From the NCBI GenBank assembly GCA_902564565.1, contig CACFBW010000002.1, forward strand, positions 31,196 to 95,195: a DNA stretch of 64,000 bases, given 5' to 3'. A program made the translations under genes and the position numbers. The notes beneath the pieces are model-generated. The model saw only the letters and a program-made list of their open reading frames with translations, searched no databases and was not told the origin of the DNA. Shown here piece after piece: positions 62,123-64,000 of the stretch (positions are counted from its first letter, which is position 1; every line of letters begins with the position of its first letter). Source of the DNA: an uncultured Pelagibacteraceae bacterium. GTDB taxonomy: Bacteria > Pseudomonadota > Alphaproteobacteria > Pelagibacterales > Pelagibacteraceae.

Positions 62123-62466
62123 AGAGATATTTCTCTTAATTTTTTAAGATAATCTTCAAATTCTGCCACAAAGTTTTCGGTTGGCTTAATATTTTTTTTT
62201 CTTTGGTCTTGCACAGTCTTTTGTAAATAAAAAAAACCTTTTTCACACGCCTCATTAATTATTAGGGCAGATTTTGGTCTTGAAGTTTTAAAAAGTTTTG
62301 TTTTTAGTTCTTCTACAGTTATAGGTATATTTTGTTTATAGTATGCCATGATTATAAGCATCATGTGATAGTGGGAAGGTGATTTTCTAAAAAAAAAATT
62401 ACTTGAAGTATGAGATTGTTTCATTTGATTTTCCCAAAAATCTAGTAAAGCTTTTGTGCTTTTCAT
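62119..62466 (-). CDS. Small winged-helix (MarR-like) protein
   Basis: A 115-aa protein with helix content and a likely winged-helix fold: 'SHYHMMLIIMAYYKQNIPITVEELKTKLFKTSRPKSALIINEACEKGFFYLQKTVQDQRKKNIKPTENFVAEFEDYLKKL', where the 'VEELKTKL..RPKSALIINEACEKGFF' segment resembles a recognition helix followed by the wing and a dimerisation helix. It lies directly after the DUF1989-GcvT gene with no gap, so it may regulate that gene or the amine cluster. Assignment as MarR-type is by pattern only and no operator was found. Confidence 0.6.
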   Translation of the reverse strand: MKSTKALLDFWENQMKQSHTSSNFFFRKSPSHYHMMLIIMAYYKQNIPITVEELKTKLFKTSRPKSALIINEACEKGFFYLQKTVQDQRKKNIKPTENFVAEFEDYLKKLREISL

Positions 62467-63999
62467 TTAAGCTCTTACCTTTAGTTTTTGTGGATCATAA
62501 TGAGGAAATGGAACTATTTTTGCTGGTATCCTTTTCTGATGACCATCCATTTTACCTACTTCAACTTCATTTCCCATTTCAGCGTGTTTTGTATCTATTC
62601 TACAAAGTGCAATATTTTTATTTAAAGTTTTAGATAACATACCACTTGTTATTACTCCTACCTGACCTCTACCAATATGAACTGTATTTCCAGTTACTGC
62701 TGGTTCATGACCCACTAATTCAAGGCCAACAAGTTTTTTTTGTGGATTGTTTTTTCTTTTAATTAATTCTTCTTTTCCAATGAAATCGTCTTCTTTTGTC
62801 TTAATAGGAACCGTAAAGCCTATTCCAGCTTCAAATGGATCTGTTGTATCATCAAACTCATAACCATAAAATATTAACCCGGCTTCAATACGAACCATAT
62901 CTAAAGCTTCTAAGCCCAAAGGAGATATTTTAAATTCTTTACCAGCTTCAAAAACTTTATCCCACACTGTCCCAGCATCTTTTGGATGGCACCAAATTTC
63001 AAATCCTAATTCACCAGTGTATCCAGTTCTTGATACCATAATCGGCGTTCCAGTTACGGAGTCTATTCTTGCAATGGTTAATCTAAACCACTGTAAGTCT
63101 TTAATTGATGGTTGTGTATCAGGTGTCCAAACGAATTTTTCTAAAATTTTTCTGCTATTTGGTCCTTGAACAGCAATGTTATGAATTTGATCTGTTGATG
63201 ATTTTACCCAAACTTTAAAATTTTTCTTTTTTGCTTGCTCTCTTAACCATTCACCACCATATTCTTGACCACCAATCCATCTAAAATTATCTTGTCCAAA
63301 TTTCATTAATGTACCATCATCGATCATACAGCCATTTTCGTAGCACATTGCAGAATAAACAACTTGACCAGCAGATAATTTTTTTACGTTACGTGTGAGA
63401 GTGTACTGCATTAAATTTTCAGCATCTGGTCCTAAAATTTCAAATTTTCTAAGTGGAGATAAATCTGTAACAATCGCACTTTCTCTACACGATGTATATT
63501 CCTTGATTGCACCATACTTAGTATAATTATTCGCAAGCCAATACCCGTTGTAGTTAATAAAATTTTTAGTTAAATTGGCCGTTTTGGCATGAAAACCAGT
63601 TTCCTGAGTAAGTTTTGGTTCTGAATCTGTGTTCACTCTAAAAGCTACTCCTTTCGAAATTTTTTTATCTTTAGGATAAGTTCTAACAAATATATCAGTT
63701 GGATTCCATCCATTTGCTGGATCAACATCGCAAGGACATGCTGAAGAAGCACATGTTAAATCTTTTAAAGCTCTAAATAATACATAATCTCCAGGTCTAG
63801 ACCAAGGTTCATCAAAAGATGCAACATTATTTGCATCAATAGCTGTATTAAAAAAAAGATTAATAGCTATCCAACCTTTTCTTGGTTTTACATCAAATTT
63901 TTTTAAAGCACGGTTAAAATTAGTAGAACAATTTATATGACCAAAGTATCCCATGTCCTCATAATATTTTGCAGTGCATGCATAGTTGAAAGTGTCGTG
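62467..63999 (-). CDS. DUF1989-GcvT fusion protein (5' truncated by window)
   Basis: The reading frame stays open to the window edge, so the N-terminus is missing; an internal ATG at 63954 is not the true start. The first visible part 'DTFNYACTAKYYEDMGYFGHINCSTNF...WSRPGDYVLFRALKDLTCASSACPCDV...NGWNPTDIFVRTY' is the C-terminal part of a DUF1989 domain (urea carboxylase-associated, carboxyguanidine deiminase-like). From about residue 145 of the visible part follows a full GcvT/aminomethyltransferase: 'SCRESAIVTDLSPLRKFEILGPDAENLMQYTLTRNV', 'MIDDGTLMKFGQDNFRWIGGQEYGGEWLRE', 'SRTGYTGELGFEIW', 'DPFEAGIGFTVP'. GcvT domains pass C1 units to tetrahydrofolate; DUF1989 may act on a guanidino or amide group. 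Substrate unknown. Confidence 0.85.
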   Translation of the reverse strand, partial: HDTFNYACTAKYYEDMGYFGHINCSTNFNRALKKFDVKPRKGWIAINLFFNTAIDANNVASFDEPWSRPGDYVLFRALKDLTCASSACPCDVDPANGWNPTDIFVRTYPKDKKISKGVAFRVNTDSEPKLTQETGFHAKTANLTKNFINYNGYWLANNYTKYGAIKEYTSCRESAIVTDLSPLRKFEILGPDAENLMQYTLTRNVKKLSAGQVVYSAMCYENGCMIDDGTLMKFGQDNFRWIGGQEYGGEWLREQAKKKNFKVWVKSSTDQIHNIAVQGPNSRKILEKFVWTPDTQPSIKDLQWFRLTIARIDSVTGTPIMVSRTGYTGELGFEIWCHPKDAGTVWDKVFEAGKEFKISPLGLEALDMVRIEAGLIFYGYEFDDTTDPFEAGIGFTVPIKTKEDDFIGKEELIKRKNNPQKKLVGLELVGHEPAVTGNTVHIGRGQVGVITSGMLSKTLNKNIALCRIDTKHAEMGNEVEVGKMDGHQKRIPAKIVPFPHYDPQKLKVRA

Positions 64000-64000
64000 T

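Noticed and set aside
63954..63956. ATG at 63954 as the true start of the DUF1989-GcvT gene
   Set aside because: The frame continues upstream to the window edge with conserved DUF1989 residues (DTFNYACTAKYYEDMG), so the gene begins outside the window.
1..64000. tRNA, rRNA, CRISPR arrays, insertion sequences, integrase or prophage genes
   Set aside because: I looked in every intergenic gap and found no cloverleaf-like sequence, direct-repeat array, transposase motif or terminal inverted repeats. Very short RNAs could be missed by eye.

Overview
The window reads as one contiguous piece of a streamlined, very AT-rich (roughly 30% GC by eye) alphaproteobacterial chromosome, almost certainly from the SAR11 clade (Candidatus Pelagibacter or a close relative). 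The basis is the gene content (small IMP dehydrogenase without CBS domains, TRAP transporter, 5-oxoprolinase, type III glutamine synthetases with glutamate-synthase-like subunits, ammonium transporter, GcvT-type C1 enzyme), the Lys/Asn/Ile-rich proteins, the very short intergenic gaps, and an alphaproteobacterial GTTC-N7-GTTC LexA box. I see no insertion sequences, tRNAs, rRNAs, CRISPR arrays or prophage.

Layout. 1-8 kb: a 5'-truncated GST-like gene, a DksA-type regulator with an incomplete zinc site, two membrane glycosyltransferases with a 41-aa membrane ORF between them, then a serine cluster (DUF1015, serC, serA) followed by an exported PL5 alginate-lyase-like protein. 8-13 kb: SOS genes umuDC and recA, both with LexA-box-like sites in the promoter, with a GFA protein and a TolC-type channel between them. 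13-24 kb: alaS, icd, psd-pssA, a glycosyltransferase with a suspicious A9 tract at its start, rlmE, guaB-TPR-guaA-panB, and a TerC-family membrane protein.

24-30.5 kb: a TRAP transporter (dctP, hairpin, dctQM) next to pxpA and pxpBC plus a DMT permease, plausibly pyroglutamate uptake and hydrolysis. 30.4-35.4 kb: a lipid-modification block (FAD oxidoreductase, DUF1365, CFA synthase-like, DUF3833 lipoprotein, SDR) ending with a probably leaderless tspO. 35.4-41.9 kb: amine and amino-acid catabolism (DAO oxidase, agmatinase family, aldehyde dehydrogenase, M20 deacylase, CsaA, LysE), with one broken oxygenase-like gene. 41.9-47 kb: aconitase, YfgM-like and BamB envelope proteins, a cupin.

47.1-47.65 kb: two tandem paralogous 71- and 78-aa two-helix membrane proteins, each with a strong Shine-Dalgarno and a perfect inverted repeat in its 5' region. 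I consider this the least explained element here. 48-64 kb: a nitrogen/C1 cluster, mostly on the minus strand (diaminopropionate ammonia-lyase-like, two GS-III-type ligases, two small membrane proteins, amt, MgsABC/GlxBCD-like subunits, a SoxB-like oxidase, and a DUF1989-GcvT fusion running off the window). It is interrupted by plus-strand ppc, which has a malyl-CoA-lyase remnant just upstream.

A global feature is that all nine convergent gene pairs meet within 2 bp or overlap. Four of them share a single TTAA as both stop codons.
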